Source: Achromobacter aegrifaciens (GTDB lineage: Bacteria > Pseudomonadota > Gammaproteobacteria > Burkholderiales > Burkholderiaceae_B). From it: 64,000 nt of DNA. Every line of letters starts with the position of its first letter. The first letter of the stretch is position 1. Made by a program: the position numbers and the translations under genes. Shown piece after piece: positions 63,263 to 64,000 of this stretch. The notes beneath the pieces were generated by a model that was not told the DNA's origin, did not search any database, and saw nothing but the letters and a program-made list of their open reading frames with translations. The stretch spans positions 434,001-498,000 of the forward strand of contig NZ_CADIJY010000005.1 of NCBI RefSeq assembly GCF_902859735.1. Reading direction: 5' to 3'.

Positions 63263-64000
63263 CTAGCGGATGCCAGCCCGCATGAAAGATTGCACGAACT
63301 GCCGTTGGAACAGCAGGAAGGCGATCAGGAGCGGCGCCGCCGACATCAGCGTTGCGGCCGTGATGACCGACCAGTCGATGCCCTGGTCGGTGGACGAGAA
63401 CACCTGCAGGCCCACCGTCAGCGGCCGCGATTCGACCGAGTTGGTGATGATCAGCGGCCACAGGAAGTTGTTCCAGTGGTGGCTGACCGATACCAGCCCG
63501 TAGGCCACGTAGATCGGCTTGGCCAGCGGCACATAAACCTTCCAAAGCACCTGAAGCGCGTTGGCGCCTTCCATGCGCGCGGCTTCTTCCAGTTCGCGCG
63601 GCACCGTCTTGAAGGTCTGGCGCAGCAGGAAGATGCCGAAGGCGGATGCAAAGTAAGGCAGGCCGATGGCGAACACCGTGTCGCGGATGCCCAGCTGGCT
63701 CATGGAGCGGTAGTTTTCCACCAGCAGCACGTCCGGCATGATCATCAGCTGCAGCAGCACCAGCATGAAGACGAAATCACGGCCGCGGAACTCGAAGCGC
63801 GCGAAGGCGTAGCCGGCCAGCGTCGACAGCACCAGTTGCGCCGCCAGCACCATGGTGACCAGCAGGAAGGTATTGAGGAAATAACGCGGGAACGGCGCCG
63901 CGTGCCAGGCGCGCACGAAGTTGTCCAGCGTCAGCGGGGCGAACAGGTCGAAGCGGGTTGCGTAGGCGGGCGGATGGAACGCCGCCCACATGGCATAGGC
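63263..64000 (-). CDS. Carbohydrate ABC transporter permease, 5' end outside window
   Basis: The visible C-terminal 245 residues belong to the MalG/UgpE-type permease. They show several membrane helices (TFLLVTMVLAAQLVLSTLAGYAF, VFMLVLLQLMIMPDVLLV) and the EAA loop EEAARMEGANALQVLWKVYVPLAKP split around 145-170, which contacts the ATPase subunit. The frame stays open through the window edge (A-Y-A-M-W), so the Met codon at 63991 is internal. It carries sugars or glycerol-3-phosphate-like solutes across the inner membrane with subunits encoded beyond the window. Confidence 0.88.
   Translation of the reverse strand, partial: AYAMWAAFHPPAYATRFDLFAPLTLDNFVRAWHAAPFPRYFLNTFLLVTMVLAAQLVLSTLAGYAFARFEFRGRDFVFMLVLLQLMIMPDVLLVENYRSMSQLGIRDTVFAIGLPYFASAFGIFLLRQTFKTVPRELEEAARMEGANALQVLWKVYVPLAKPIYVAYGLVSVSHHWNNFLWPLIITNSVESRPLTVGLQVFSSTDQGIDWSVITAATLMSAAPLLIAFLLFQRQFVQSFMRAGIR

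Overview
The window is GC-rich chromosomal DNA from a betaproteobacterium of the Alcaligenaceae, most like Achromobacter or Bordetella. The reasons are three Bug-type periplasmic solute receptors, an argS - SPOR protein - dsbA gene order, FecI/FecR/TonB siderophore modules with Fur boxes, and a LiuR-controlled leucine pathway. No rRNA, tRNA, CRISPR array, transposase or integrase gene is visible. The assignment rests on gene content only.

Region 1 (1-1.6 kb): the 3' end of an argD-like aminotransferase and a small YegP-family gene, each with an intrinsic terminator. Region 2 (1.6-10.8 kb) is an AT-richer accessory block, all minus strand up to 9.5 kb: a Fic protein lacking the catalytic His, a translationally coupled pair (short TauD-like oxygenase and zinc-ribbon protein), a 950-residue Rad50-like ATPase with a zinc hook, and a PD-(D/E)XK nuclease-like protein. 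Two inverted copies of a 30-bp element (3363-3392 and 10101-10130) bracket most of the block. Just outside it, 10232-10441 is a leader RNA in which one central segment can pair either with an upstream copy or with a downstream copy covering the ribosome-binding site of a small ORF. This is the logic of phage C4/P4 immunity RNAs.

Region 3 (10.8-23 kb): an acetyltransferase, an Asp-nucleophile hydrolase, small envelope proteins and a first Fur-controlled sigma - FecR - TonB receptor module. Region 4 (23-28.7 kb): a homogentisate catabolic operon (SDR, fumarylacetoacetase, NIPSNAP protein, homogentisate dioxygenase, Bug receptor) with start/stop overlaps at its first three junctions, divergent from an IclR regulator. 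Region 5 (28.7-39.5 kb): an exported agmatine-deiminase-like protein divergent from a LysR regulator, an SDR, an AT-rich TIR-domain gene, a second sigma - FecR - TonB module and an MFS transporter. The stub of an HTH antitoxin-like gene lies between the last two.

Region 6 (39.5-53.7 kb): leucine/isovalerate catabolism (ivd, aceK, acetyl-CoA acetyltransferase, mccB, mccA) read leftward. A 19-nt sequence upstream of ivd recurs exactly between the MerR-family regulator liuR and a metallo-beta-lactamase-fold gene. An M20 amidohydrolase, two Bug receptors and ynfA lie in the same stretch. Region 7 (53.7-64 kb): a LysE exporter, nitroreductase, metC, alpha/beta hydrolase plus ABC substrate-binding protein, dsbA - SPOR - argS, two small conserved proteins and the 3' part of a sugar ABC permease.

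The best candidates for new biology are the accessory block at 3.3-10.2 kb (ATPase + nuclease + oxygenase/Zn-ribbon pair), the C4-like RNA switch with its small target gene, and the TIR protein with a KOW-like N-terminal segment. Functions of these are inferred from motifs only.
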